Shown: positions 43,567 through 55,773 of the stretch, piece after piece
How the letters are laid out: each line of letters starts with the position of its first letter
How positions within the stretch are numbered: the first letter of the stretch is position 1
NCBI GenBank assembly: GCA_035772735.1
Contig: JASDFA010000016.1
Coordinates: 145,154,501-145,218,500, forward strand
Direction: 5' to 3'
Source of the DNA: Datura wrightii
Taxonomy: Eukaryota > Streptophyta > Magnoliopsida > Solanales > Solanaceae
Length of the DNA: 64,000 bases
Program-made: the position numbers and the translations under genes
The notes under the pieces: generated by a model
What the model was told of the DNA's origin: nothing
Seen by the model: the letters and a program-made list of their open reading frames with translations, nothing else
Database searches by the model: none

Positions 43567-44283
43567 TTAACAAAACACTAATAGGTTTCTATAGTGTGTG
43601 GGTGGGTTAATCTCTTGGTAGACTCGAAAGAGTTCCTCTTCATCCTCGACCCTCATTTTCAGGGTCCCTACTCTTACATCAATAATGGCTCCTGCAGTGG
43701 CTAAGAATGGCCGTCCCAAGATTAAGGGTACCTGATCATCAACATGAAAATCCAATATGATAAAATCAACGGGTATAATGAACTTACCCACTTTGATGAG
43801 AAGGTCCTCTATAATTCCATTTGGTGCCACTCGCGACTTATCTGCCAGCTGCAGCATCAATCTTGTTGGTCTCGGTAGACCTTACCCTAAGGTGTTAAAT
43901 AAAGATAGGGGCATTATATTAACTGCTGCCCCTAGATAACACAAAGCTCTTATCACTTCAGCTTTACCAATTTGTATGGGGAGGGTAAAACTCCCTGGGT
44001 GTTTGAGCTTTTGAGGTATCTTTCTCATCACATTGTGACTGCACTCCTCAGTCAGTGCTACCGTCTGGACATCCACCAATATGACTTTGTTGGCCATCAA
44101 ATCTTTCAAGTATTTAGCATACTTGGGCATTCCCTGCAAAACATCAAGCAAAGGCAAATTTATGTGAAGTTCTTTGAAAATCTCGAAGAACTTTTTGAAG
44201 CATTCCGCCTCCTTGCTCTTTTTGAATCTCTGCGGGAATGGTGGTGGTGATCTCTGTGCTGGTTGCAATGATGATTGTGCCAT
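43567..44283 (-). pseudogene. Protease-region remnant of element C
   Basis: Minus pieces 44283-43882 and 43860-43567 read KHPGSFTLPIQIGKAEVIRA, then CYLGAAVNIMPLS and VDDQVPLILGRPFLATAG. The family active site CDLGA is CYLGA here, so the catalytic Asp is lost, and a stop separates the pieces at about 43880. gag would lie to the right, beyond copies 1e-1g. Confidence 0.75.
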
Positions 44284-44294
44284 TTGTTGCGCAG

Positions 44295-44796
44295 TGATCT
44301 TGGGAAGAACTATATGCCCAAGTGATACTCAAATGCTTCATTTCGTCTTTGTCATCTATCGTTATTTGTGCATTCTCATGTGATTTGTTGTTAAAATGTG
44401 AATTTATACTAACCAACATGATTAGTGTTGTTTTGCAGGTAAAATGGAATTTTGGGAAGCTAAGATACATGTTGGTAAAAATTGGGAATGGACTTGGAAG
44501 AAAGGAGTGGAAAAGGTCAAGGAAGAGCAGCAAAAATAAGGGCTCCACGATGGAGCCGTGTCACGCTGCCATCGCGGAGGCATTCTGCCTCGGGTGATTT
44601 AATTTTGGCCATTTCCAGTGAATCCTCGCGTTACCTCCGTGACACGGAGGCAATGCCATGCAATGCAAGCCGTGGCATATTGAGTACAATTACCTGGGAC
44701 ATCAATTTCCAGTGTAGGTGTGCGATAGCACCGTGGCACGTTGGCCAGGCTCCGCGATGCAACCCGTGGCACGCCAAGGTGAAATTTCTGAGGAGC
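44295..44796 (+). repeat. 5' LTR of copy 1e, first part
   Basis: Starts TGATCTTGGGAAG and is interrupted by copy 1f. Contains the GGAGCCGTGTCACGCTGCCATCGCGG hairpin words near 44550-44580. GGAGC at 44792-44796 is the left target duplication of copy 1f. CGCAG before 44295 would be the left duplication of 1e. Confidence 0.85.
44792..44796. repeat. Target-site duplication of copy 1f, left
   Basis: GGAGC, repeated exactly at 54612-54616. Confidence 0.85.
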
Positions 44797-46152
44797 TGTT
44801 CGGTGCTTTGTTTGGGGTTATAAACCGACACGCAAGTGCACGTGGTCAAACAAGTAGTAAGTGGCTTAAGTAAGCCAAGTATCGATCCACGGAGACTCTG
44901 GATAAGTGAAAATTGCTTAAGTATACTATATTATATCTCACTTCTAAATATGCTGACAACAACGTAACCAAAAAGTGAATAATTTGTTTTATAAAATATA
45001 TACTATAACTACTAACAATTATCTACTTTGAATTTAAACTATGGATATGAGCATGCCAAGGTTAAGAACATGTAATGAAACTGATTATAATCATAAATTG
45101 GTTAATCTTTTCTTCCAGTTTCTAGCCAAGAACATTAGCCAAGAGATTAAAACTCTCGTATTTAATCTCACTTAAGAATCATAAACCATCCGTCTACATT
45201 TCTGTGATCAAATGCAATTCATGACCTAGCAATACAATTCCGGTTCCTAAATTGACTAATACGGCTTTCAAGTATATTTCTATCAGGAAAGCACATCAAA
45301 ACTCAATTTTCCCAAATCAAGTAAAGAACAATATCCTATTAATTCACAACTTTCCAATTTCATGCTCTCTCGAGTGAAATCGGACTTTTTAGATATACAT
45401 TAATGTCGGCCACACACCAATGCAGTAGAAACAAGAATTAATAGAACAACATGGAAGAAAAAGATGAAAAACCATATAATTCAATAATTAAAAATTCATC
45501 ACAAGTGTTCATAACCCCAGCAAGGAAGGGAATTAGCCACTCATTTGTGGATTAATCATCCTAAAACAAGTGTTAATCATACAAACAATTGAATTAGAGA
45601 AGAAAGAAGGAGAGAAAAAACCCTGAACTTTTCGTCCCTCAACTGCCTGTAACCCACGTCCTTGCTCCACCAAGTCTGAATTATGAAAAATAAACTTAAG
45701 TGTTCTATTTATAACTTAAGTGGACGCGGACCCTCACTGGAAATTGGGGGTCCGGGAATAAAGCATCAACGTGGCACGGCGTGCAACGCGGAGGCTTGCC
45801 ACCATGCCATGGAGCTGTCGCGAGCCTCCACTGGAATTGATGCATTTTTCACCCTCCAGGCAGAATGCCTCCGCGATGGCAGCGTGACACGGCTCCATCG
45901 CGGAGCCCCTTTAATTGGTGCAGTCCAATGCCTTTTCCGTGCTCGAATCCAAGTCCAACTCCGATATTGTTCCAACATGCATTTTAGCTCCTCGAAATCA
46001 CATTTTACCTACAAAACAATGCTAATCATGTTGGTTAGTATAAATTCACATTTTATTACCAATTACATGAAAATGTATACACATTGCTAGATAAACAAGG
46101 CGAAAATGATACTTTTGAGTATCACTTGGGCATATAAATCTGCCCAAGATCA
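44797..46152 (-). repeat. 3' LTR of copy 1f (U3 stem-loop deleted)
   Basis: 1356 bp. Differs from the 5' LTR by a handful of substitutions and by replacement of the segment holding the 42-bp stem-loop. After TATTTATA (45705-45713) the sequence is ACTTAAG and then GTGGACGCGG, whereas the 5' LTR has about 76 more bases there. Confidence 0.9.
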
Positions 46153-46166
46153 CTTACCCCACACTT
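46153..46166 (-). other. Polypurine tract, copy 1f
   Basis: Sense AAGTGTGGGGTAAG, identical to copies 1b and 1d. Confidence 0.8.
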
Positions 46167-48066
46167 AAATCCTTATTCGTCCTCGAATAACAAACACACA
46201 ATTCATGCAATTTACATCCCAACCTTCGCCACTATGGTGCGACAATTTAAGCTACGGTCATACCGATCATTCAATATTGCGAATCATCAAGAAAACAAGC
46301 ATGGTCTTATCAATGCAATGACCTTCAATACATTAAGACTTCCTAGACTTTAAGAATCGACTCTCGATATCGGCAAACTCATGCAAATCAGCTAATCAAG
46401 ATATCCGACACGAAAATCAATCTTTCATCAAGCATGTGCCCTCACAACTCAAGAGAATCTTCCCCTTTTTTCTCATGTGACACACAAACATTCAAGTAGG
46501 GGCATGTAAAAATTAATTTCACTCTCTCTCCCAAAAGAATTCACATGCATCATGTCATGACCCATAAGCTTGCCCTTAGTGTATTACTCCACTAATATAA
46601 AGAAATGCAATGTAAGATCACGTAGGACTTTAATGGGTTGTAATGGAAGCTATGGAACTAGTATATATTGGATTAGCCAATAATAGCCACTAGCGTCCTT
46701 AAGCGCCTTTTCAACACATTCCCATCAACTCATGGACATTGTTTCTCTCTTTTCTTTTTTTTTTCATCATCCCATTCTTGATGATTTACTTTAGTATGGC
46801 CCATTTCATCAAGCACACTTGACACGAAAACAAAGGTTTTTCATGCACCTTCATTAGCATTTATTTATAACAAGTGCACCTTCAACCTTTTCTTTTCATC
46901 CCTCTCTCTGCTCTTCTTTTTCTTTTCACCATTCTCACTCTTTGACACTTTGGGAAAATTATTTTCTCTTCTTAAGCGCTTAAGAGTTTTGTATAGACTT
47001 TACGGCTAATGAAAAGAAAGAATCAAGCTCAGTTTATACTTTTTGGACAAAAGAAAGAAATAATAGGCTAAAGGCTCAACGGGCTAACTAGGGTATACAA
47101 TCACATAAAGGGGGAGTATGACAAGAAAAAAATAGAAACTCTCGGTTAAAACAAAGAAATGCCTACATCCTTTCCAACACTACACCTCCTTCATTTCATT
47201 TTGTACACACACCAGGCAAGTTCTAGACACTTCACAATAGCATGGAATAACAACACCTCACTTCACACTTTATGCACATGCTCGATTCAAGATGCATTCA
47301 CAGACTCTTCAATCAGCTAATTACATAGATTCAAACATTAAGCCTCAATCACACCGAATCGAACTCTACAGCCTAGGTATCTCAACATATTTACAAAATT
47401 GCATGCTTTCGTACGAATCACTTTTGCATTTTGAATATCAGGTACAACACGCAACCAAAATTTCACAACCATATAGTAACTACAGGTTCCGTGATGCAAT
47501 CCACCAAAGAAAAAAACTGAAAATAAATTAAAATAACTACTCCTACCGACTACATTTCCCTTAAGATGGTCGTCATCCATCCATCATAGGGAACAGTCAC
47601 TAGCTATGACGTCGGTTCAATGGGACCATTCTCGGTAAAAGAACCGAAAACAAACGTCGAGAAACCCAAAAAAAAAATAAAAATTGAAAAATTTTGCAAA
47701 ACATCGATCATTTCGATGGAAAAATTATTTACAAAATATTTTAATATGAACAAAATATTTTCGCAAAATTTTAAAATTATCGATCATTTCGATAAGTAAA
47801 AATATTTACAAAAATATTTACAGACTCAACTGGCAACATCAACATTCCACAACACACATCAATTACACATATATGTACAAATACAGAACAATTTGCAAAT
47901 TCACAAACACAGGGAAACATACATACGAAAATACAGAGGAAAGCATACAAGCAAACCAGCCTAGCCCAGCACCTAATTACTCCCCACCCCACACTTTAAA
48001 CCGAACATTGTCCCCAGTGTTCACAAAAATTTAAAAATCACAAAATTGGGTGGTGGAACTCCCTGA
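46167..48066 (-). other. Conserved 3' non-coding region, copy 1f
   Basis: Perfect palindrome CTTAAGCGCTTAAG at 46971-46984, the GATGGTCGTCATCCATCCAT block at 47564-47583, and ACCGAA hairpin motifs near 47610-47665. A short duplication of an AAAATTATCGATCATTTCGAT-like segment (47700-47790) lengthens it a little. No gene. Confidence 0.6.
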
Positions 48067-49297
48067 TCAGTCAAAGTATTCCATTTCTTCATCAGGTGTT
48101 GCTGCCTCATCTCCCATGTCCGAGTCGCCTCCGTCGTCGTCATCGAACTCCACATCGGAGTCCTCCAGACGTGTCTCCCGTCCGTGGGGACATCATCGTC
48201 AGTGGGCTCCACAAAGGCTGGCCCCACTCGACATAGAGCCCTGGCGTTTTCGCCAAACGGGTAATCTAGCTCGAGCTGCCATAGCTCCTCCTCCGTGGCT
48301 GGTCTCCCACCGATCCTGAGCTGGACCATTTGCATTCCAAACATCCGCGCCATGTACTGGTCATCACGAGCATGTCGCTCACCAAGCGTCAACACTGGCC
48401 CATGGGTGGTGTCGGGAGCCTTAGTTTTGGTCACGTCCAAGGCTCGCCGCTCCAACTACGGGATATAATCCAAAGCCTCTTCCTCAATGTCGAGGCCCCG
48501 GAGAAAGGTGGTGAGTAATCCACCGAAACCATACCTGTGGCCCTGGTGTAATCGGGCTCTCTTCATGGTGGATATGATGACCGCCCTAACATTAATCTCC
48601 AGCCCTTTCATCAGGGCATACACCAGGCATACACCAGGCAAACACGGTCCCGGGTCACATCAGTCATGTGTACCCCCGGTATTAGGCACGAGCAGACTAT
48701 CTTCAGCCAGATTCGGGCCTCCCTGTTCATTTGAGAATATGGCAGAGTCTGGTGGTAGCCTCTTTCTTTATGTCTGCTCCATCTAGCTGTGGATCGAGCC
48801 CCACACAGTGTGCGTCTGATATCGGCATACGGTGGGGTAATGTTCAGCTGGAGGAGAACGTGGGCGTCTGTGTCCCGCGCTCCGATGATGGCATTTAGCT
48901 GTTGGGGTTCCAGAGTGACTATCTGCCCTCTGATCTTGATGGTGTGGCTTCTGATTGCCGGGTTCCAATTAGCATAGAACTCCCAGACCAGGTGTAGGTT
49001 GCATTCCTTGGGCTCCTGAAATATGAAGCTGAGCCCAGCTGCCTCGATCCTTTGAACTATTCAGGGGAACTCCTGTGCTAATGGTTCCCGTGCTATATGC
49101 TCCTCGGGGAAGTATTTGTTTTCTTTATTTTTAGCATACCACTTCTTCCCCTCATCAGTCACCCATCTCATTTCGTATTGGCGGCGCTGGCCGCGTGGAA
49201 CTGATGGTGCAGCTGGGACTGTTGTGCCCAGTCTAAGTCTTTTCCTCCCGGTGCCTGAAGTTGATGCACCCTTACCTTTATCTTGCCTGCTTGCCAT
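48067..49297 (-). pseudogene. ORF2, copy 1f (frameshifted)
   Basis: Starts MASRQDKGKG at 49297. Pieces 49312-49061, 48641-48456 and 48455-48067 match the intact copy 1b ORF. One break is an 11-bp tandem duplication of GCATACACCAG near 48614-48640. There is also a stop before 48456. The acidic tail ends EEMEYFD. Confidence 0.8.
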
Positions 49298-50154
49298 TTT
49301 GTCTGTCAACACAAGTAAACAATCGCAATGTCAAGCTAAATGAATATTAACTTCGGCTAAGGTCGGGTTACACTAAGTTTACCCCACACTTAGTCCTTAG
49401 CTACAGTGATAACAATTCGGCAAGAATAACTTTATTTACACCAAACAACCAGCTATACAATTCATGCTTAGTGCGTTCAACAAGAAAATTTCTACGGTAT
49501 AACTTTTGCGTACTACTCAGACTTCGTACAGCTAATCCCAATCACTACCATCGCTAGCAACTCAACCATCGCACTTAGCAAAGAGAAGCAATGAAACAAA
49601 AACAACAACAAAAATTCTATATACATGAACCTATACAACCAACCCAATTTGAACAAATTTCAACATTTTCCCCAAAACCCAAGAATTCGTCGTCTATTAA
49701 CATTCAAACAATTTGTACAACGATTCATCTCATTCAATACATACAACCCGACATATATTTAACGGATTCAACACATTACCAATTTTGATTTCAACAACCA
49801 AGCCCTAGAATTGAATTTCGCAATCAAATTCGAATAATTCATGCAATCGACAAGTTAAAACAATCATTACAACATTCCAAACTTTTATCAATCAATAAAT
49901 ACTCGAATTCATGCTAAATTTCAACTTAAGGTGATTTATCTCACCTCCCATGCTTAATTTCGAATAAAATTGATAAAAACTTGAGAGAGAATCGGAAAAC
50001 ATACCTCGAAGTTGAAGAACCGAAGAAAACTTGGTAATTCTTTGCCTTAAGCCGTGGAACATTGGTGGGGAAGGGATTTAGGGATGTTTGGTCGCGGAGG
50101 AAATTAAAAATGAGGGGAAAAGGGGAGAAATCGGGGTTTAAAATGTAGAAAAAC

Positions 50155-50365
50155 ACGCGGGTCACCCGGCAACCCGGTGTGACCCGTCACAATTTATATG
50201 GCAACGTGTCACGGAGTGCATCGCGGTGCACTGCCTCCGTGACACGGAGCCATCGCGATAGCTTACTGGAAATTTTAAAATTTCCAGGTTATGCCTCAAC
50301 ATGTCACAGAGGGTAATGCGGAGGTCCTCCTCCGTGACACGAAGCTATCGCCCCAGCTCACTGTC
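50155..50365 (-). repeat. Internal GC-rich dyad array, copy 1f
   Basis: Includes CGTGTCACGGAGTGCATCGC...CTCCGTGACACGG (50204-50248), essentially the U3 stem-loop in an internal position, and a GGGTCAC/GTGACCC hairpin near 50158-50190. Confidence 0.7.
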
Positions 50366-50596
50366 TTCTGCATTTTATTACTTTTTTCATACCTCGCCTT
50401 TTCCTTCACGATTCCGTGCACATTTTTCTCCGTTTGACCTGAAAATCATCTCACTAAACAAAATTGGTTAGAATAATAGGTTTCACCTAACTAAAATAAA
50501 AAAATACTAACTAAAATGAAAAATTTTGTACTAAATCAAGAAAAAGAAAAGTAAAATCTATTTACACTTTACAAAATAAGAGAAAAAATATTTTTT

Positions 50597-50614
50597 CACA
50601 GGTTGCCTCCCATG
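50597..50614 (-). other. Post-gag-pro hairpin, copy 1f
   Basis: Sense CATGGG-AGGCAA-CCTGTG; the stem survives with two G-U pairs. Confidence 0.65.
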
Positions 50615-50654
50615 CAGCGCCTGGTTTACCGTCGCGGCTCGACGTCATTTACGC

Positions 50655-53027
50655 TCAGTTGTCCGCTAGGGTGATGGATGATTTCTCACGATCATTGTCC
50701 TCCCCCCAGTAGTGCTTACACCTATCCGGTGGTCTTCCCATCAACTCTCGGGCATCATTCATCTGCTTAGCATTACCATGATCAATTACATTGATCACCG
50801 AGAGTTCTTCATTCACCATCGGGAGCTTGGGTGCTTTGTACACATCGAACACCTCTACCTTGTCATGTGCTCGCATAGTAAGTTGACCCGCAGCTACGTC
50901 GATTAATGCTTTCCTGGTTGCCAAGAAGGGTCGTCCCAAAATAAATGGGACTTCCACGTCTGGTTCAAAATCCAGAACAATAAAATCTACCGGAAAAATT
51001 AGGGAGCCTACTTGCACAAGCACATCCTCAACAATGCCATCCGGCCTAGCTAAGGATCGGTCTGCCAACTGCAAGATTACGGTTGTAGGTCTAGGACTCC
51101 CTAGACCCGACTTTCTGAATACCGAAGATGGCATCAGATTTATGCTCGCTCCCAGGTCACACAATCCACGAGCTCGGATGCTCTGCCCAATAGTAAGCTG
51201 GATAGTAAAACTTCCAGGGTCTTTTAGCTTCATGGGCAGTCTATTTTGGATCCGGGAAGTGCACTCCTCCGTCAAAGCCACCGTGGCATACTCAGTCAAA
51301 CGACTTTTGTTGGCCACGATGTCCTTTATGTATTTGGCATATTTAGGCACTCCCTGCAAGACATCAACAAGAGGTAAGTTAACATGTACCTATTTAAGCA
51401 CCTCCATGAATTTCTTGAAACACGCCTCCTCCTTGTGTTTCTTGAGTCGTTGAGGGAACGGGGGTGGAGGTCTTTCTGATTCAGCTTCTTTGGTCTCCCC
51501 CCTTTCCGAACTTTGCTCCCCCTCAACTTCTGCTGCTCCCGAATTTTGAGGTGATCTTTCTGGTTCCACCTCCTTCAGCTGCAAACCACTCCTTGTGGTC
51601 ACTGTATTTACCTGCTTTGGATTCGAATCCGTGTCGCTCGGCAGTCCTCCTCTGGGCCTTGTATTTTGGGCACTAGCAAATTGCCCAAATTGATACTCAA
51701 GAGCCTTGGTCGCTAACTGATTATTTTTCACTTCGGCTGCCAATTTAACATAGTCAGCCTGCAATTGCGCTTGATTAGCGATCATGGTCTTGAACTTCTC
51801 CTCAATGCTGGGTGATGGTGGTGGAGGAGGGGCATTGTTATTTCTGAATTGAGATTGGTAATTCTGTTGCCCTCCTTGATTCCTTTGCATACCCTGACCC
51901 GCACTTTGGCCTTGATGGTTGTTGCTACCCCATGAAAAATTTGGATGGTTCCTCCAATTTGAATTGTAGCTACTCCCATACTTCTGATGATTTCTTTGTG
52001 CATTGGCCACAAAGTTAACCGAATCAGGATTTGCTCCACAGCACTCAGCTGAGTGCTCACTGCTTCCACACACTTCACACCACATTTGCTGGACCGCATT
52101 AACTGGAGCTGAAGGCTGGTTCAAAGTCATGTTACTGAAGTGGTTGTTCAACTGATTCTGCAAGGCAGCTATCTGTGCAGCGATAGCTGTAAATCCATCC
52201 ACTTCAAGCACTCCTGCTGCTTTCCTTGCCCCACCTCGTGATGAATCAGCATTCCATTCTGGATTGCCCTGTGAAATCCGGTTTAGCAAAGTGTACAGCT
52301 CCTCATAAGTCTTTTCCAACGCTTGCCCTCCAGCTGCTGAATCTAGCAAAATTTTGGTATGGGGTTCCAAACCCTCAATAAATGTGTGCACCAACACGTC
52401 ATTGGACTGATGATGATGAGGACAGTCCCGCAACATGGATTTAAATCTTTCTCAGGCTTGATACAAATTTTCTCCCTCCCTCTGTTTGGAACTTAGAATT
52501 TGACTTCTAAGTCTTGCTGTTTTGCCCGAAGGAAAAAATCTTATCAAGAACTTTTGTGCAAGATCATCACACGTTGAAATAAAATTTGGTGGCTCAGCTT
52601 TTAACCACCTCTTGGCTTCTCCGAGTAATGAGAACGGAAATAATGTAAGCCGAACATAATCAAGTGACACTCCAGCGGGTATATAAGTGTCACTTATCTC
52701 CAAAAAGTTTTGGAGATGCTGTTGTGGGTCTTCATGAGGGAGACCGGTAAATTGCCCGATTGTGTGCAACAATTGCACCATATTTTGCTTTAGTTCAAAT
52801 CTCCCTCCAGGCTCTGGTTTGCGGATACTAGATGTAACATTGTTGGCATGTGGGATTGCCACCTCGCGAACCGGCCTTGCTGCTGCTTCTTCGGGCACTA
52901 ACACTGCCCTCACAACCGGTGGATTTTGTTGCTCCATAATAGTCTGTCTGAGCAACTGCAGCTTCCTTTGTAGAGCTTCTCTCCGTTTACTATGAAATAT
53001 CCGTTCAGGCTCTATATAAGATTCCAC
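50655..53027 (-). pseudogene. gag-protease, copy 1f (one frame, two nonsense codons)
   Basis: 790 codons plus stop in a single frame from VESYIEPERIF to the protease end. Nonsense codons at 52454-52452 (Trp to TGA in YQA*ERF) and 51392-51390 (Gln to TAG in VLK*VH). Gag domain, CCHC knuckle CEVCGSSEHSAECC, CDLGAS and ILGRPFLAT are intact. No upstream ATG. Confidence 0.88.
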
Positions 53028-53165
53028 CAGCTCTTTGTCTCTTGCCAGTGTTCACAGCAATTAAGTCTGCAAAATACAGGCTAAGACCAAGTTGTCAACA
53101 CTTAAGAAAATAAAATAAAAATACAGTAAATTTACACTTAATACAATTTCACCAATTGCCTAGTC

Positions 53166-53183
53166 TCCCCGGCAACGGCGTCA
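53166..53183 (-). other. Primer-binding site (tRNA-Asp), copy 1f
   Basis: Sense TGACGCCGTTGCCGGGGA, one change from the perfect site. Confidence 0.85.
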
Positions 53184-53189
53184 AAAACT

Positions 53190-54611
53190 TGTTCGGTGCT
53201 TTGTTTGGGGTTATAAACCGACACGCAAGTGCACGTGGTCAAACAAGTAGTAAGTGGCTTAAGTAAGCCAAGTATCGATCCACGGAGACTCTGGATAAGT
53301 GAAAATTGCTTAAGTATACTATATTATATCTCACTTCTAAATATGCTGACAACAACGTAACCAAAAAGTGAATAATTTGTTTTATAAAATATATACTATA
53401 ACTACTAACAATTATCTACTTTGAATTTAAACTATGGATATGAGCATGCCAAGGTTAACAACATGTAATGAAACTGATTATAATCATAAATTGGTTAATC
53501 TTTTCTTCCAGTTGCTAGCCAAGAACATTAGCCAAGAGATTAAAACTCTCGTATTTAATCTCACTTAAGAATCATAAACCATCCGTCTACATTTCTGTGA
53601 TCAAATGCAATTCATGACCTAGCAATACAATTCCGATTCCTAAATTGACTAATACGGCTTTCAAGTATATTTCTATCAGGAAAGCACATCAAAACTCAAT
53701 TTTCCCAAATCAAGTAAAGAACAATATCCTATTAATTCACAACTTTCCAATTTCGTGCTCTCTCGAGTGAAATCGGACTTTTTAGATATACATTAATGTC
53801 GGCCACACACCAATGCAGTAGAAACAAGAATTAATAGAACATGGAAGAAAAAGATGAAAAACCATATAATTCAATAATCAAAAATTCATCACAAGTGTTC
53901 ATAACCTCAGCAAGGAAGGGAATTAGCCACTCATTTGTGGATTAATCATCCTAAAACAAGTGTTAATCATACAAACAATTGAATTAGAGAAGAAAGAAGG
54001 AGAGAAAAAACCCTGAACTTTTCGTCCCTCAACTGCCTGTAACCCACGTCCTTGCTCCACCAAGTCTGAATTATGAAAAATAAACTTAAGTGTTCTATTT
54101 ATACTAGTGCGAATTTTTCCCGGAATAACAAGCAACGTGTCACGGAGTGCATCACGGAGCACTGCCTCCGTGACACGGCATGGACGCGGACCCTCACTAG
54201 AAATTGGGGGTCCGGGAATAAAGCATCAACGTGGCACGGCGTGCAACGTGGAGGCTTGCCACCATGCCACGGAGCTGTCGCGAGCCTCCACTGGAATTGA
54301 CGTATTTTTCACCCTCCAGGCAGAATGCCTCCGCGATGGCAGCGTGACACGGCTCCATCGCGGAGCCCCTTTAATTGGTGCAGTCCAATGCCTTTTCCAT
54401 GCTCGAATCCAAGTCCAACTCCGATATTGTTCCAACATGCATTTTAGCTCCTCGAAATCACATTTTACCTACAAAACAATGCTAATCATGTTGGTTAGTA
54501 TAAATTCACATTTTATTACCAATTACATGAAATGTATACACATTGCTAGATAAACAAGGCAAAAATGATACTTTTGAGTATCACTTGGGCATATAAATCT
54601 GCCCAAGATCA
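53190..54611 (-). repeat. 5' LTR of copy 1f
   Basis: 1422 bp; TATA at 54095-54103; intact U3 stem-loop at 54136-54177. Confidence 0.92.
54136..54177. repeat. 42-bp U3 stem-loop, copy 1f 5' LTR
   Basis: Perfect arms CGTGTCACGGAG / CTCCGTGACACG. Confidence 0.8.
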
Positions 54612-54616
54612 GGAGC
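54612..54616. repeat. Target-site duplication of copy 1f, right
   Basis: GGAGC, an exact repeat of 44792-44796. Confidence 0.85.
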
Positions 54617-55621
54617 CAAATTCCAGAGAGGGTCCATGATACCCCCGTGGCACGGAGGGAGTGCTCCGCAATACACTCCGTGCCACGTTGCTTGTTATTC
54701 CGGGAAAAATTTCCACTAGTATAAATAGCATACTTAGGTTTATTTTTAAACAATCTGACTTGGTTGAGCAACAACATGGGTTACAGGCAGTTGAGGGGAC
54801 GAAAATTCTAGGGTTCTTCTCTATCTCTTTCTCTTTTATCTCAATTGTTTATAAATTCTACTTATTTGATGATGTTAAATCCACAAATGAGTGGCTAAAT
54901 TCACTTCTTGCTGAGGTTAAGAACAATTGTAGTGGAATGTAATTGTTAATCATTTCAGTTTTCATCTTTCCTTCAATGGTTGTTCTATCAATTCTTGTTA
55001 TTACTGCATTAATGTTTGGCCAATGCTAATGTATATCTAAAAAATCCAATTTTGATTTTGAAAAGGGAAGAAATTGGAAAGATGTGAATTGGTAGGATAT
55101 GATCTCTTCTTAGTTTGGGAAAATTGAGAATTGATTTACATTCAGAATAGAAATATATCTAAAAGTCTTATTAGTCAATTAAGGAATCGGTTTTGTATGG
55201 CTAGAACATGAAATTCTTTTATTACAGAAATGTAGATTGAAGGTTCATGATTCTTATGTTGGATAGGAGACGAAAGTTCCAATCCATAGGCAATAATTCT
55301 TGACTAGCAACCGAAGGAAATATTAACTGAATTGTATCGATAAATTAATTCCCTGCATGTTCGTTTTAACCTCAGCTTGCTCATTACTATTGTTCAGACT
55401 CACTTTATAATTTTGCCTTAGATTCGTATTAATTAGTAAACTCAAACTCTCAAAATATTATTTATTTGGTTGTCTGCATTCTTAAAGATATAGTTCATTA
55501 ACACTTAAGTTAATTATTATCGCATTTCAGTCCCAGTGGGATCGATACTTGGCTTACTTAAGCCACTTTACTACTTGTTCGACCACGTGCACTTGCGTGT
55601 AGTCACCGCAAAAGCCAAACA
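54617..55621 (+). repeat. 5' LTR of copy 1e, second part
   Basis: Continues 44295-44796, giving about 1.5 kb in all. Carries the stem-loop variant at 54646-54687 and a TATA box at 54720-54728, and ends GCCAAACA before the PBS. It is the most divergent family-1 LTR here. Confidence 0.85.
54646..54687. repeat. 42-bp U3 stem-loop, copy 1e, with compensatory change
   Basis: Arms CGTGGCACGGAG / CTCCGTGCCACG. Compared with the other copies both arms changed at the paired position (T to G and A to C), so pairing is kept. Confidence 0.8.
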
Positions 55622-55627
55622 AGTTTT

Positions 55628-55645
55628 TGGCACCATTACCGGGGA
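55628..55645 (+). other. Primer-binding site (tRNA-Asp), copy 1e
   Basis: TGGCACCATTACCGGGGA, three transitions away from the perfect site. Confidence 0.8.
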
Positions 55646-55773
55646 CTGGCAATTGGTAAAATTGTTTTCTTAGTGTTAGTTTACAATTTCTATATAAGTG
55701 CTGACAACTTGATCTTAGCCTGGCTTTTGCAGATATTGAATTCTTTTGAAAACTGGCAAGACACAAGGAGTTG

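Larger units (their letters stand above)
39883..44294 (-). mobile_element. Family-3 Athila-like gag-pro element C, 3' part
   Basis: 3' LTR, PPT, 3' non-coding region, the post-gag-pro hairpin and a protease remnant, on the minus strand. There is no ORF2 between the hairpin and the 3' region, unlike family 1, and no reverse transcriptase or integrase. Cut at 44295 by copy 1e. The 5' part is outside the window. Confidence 0.7.
49298..50654 (-). other. Spacer between gag-pro and ORF2, copy 1f
   Basis: Holds the GC-rich array (50155-50365) and the hairpin block (50597-50646), with AT-rich sequence elsewhere. No gene. Confidence 0.55.
44797..54611 (-). mobile_element. Family-1 gag-pro/ORF2 retrotransposon, copy 1f (complete, youngest)
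   Basis: 9815 bp with GGAGC duplications (44792-44796, 54612-54616), inserted in the LTR of copy 1e. The LTRs are nearly identical apart from a local deletion in the 3' LTR, so the insertion is recent. Same layout as copies 1b and 1d, with no reverse transcriptase or integrase. gag-pro keeps one frame with two nonsense codons; ORF2 has frameshifts. Confidence 0.92.
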
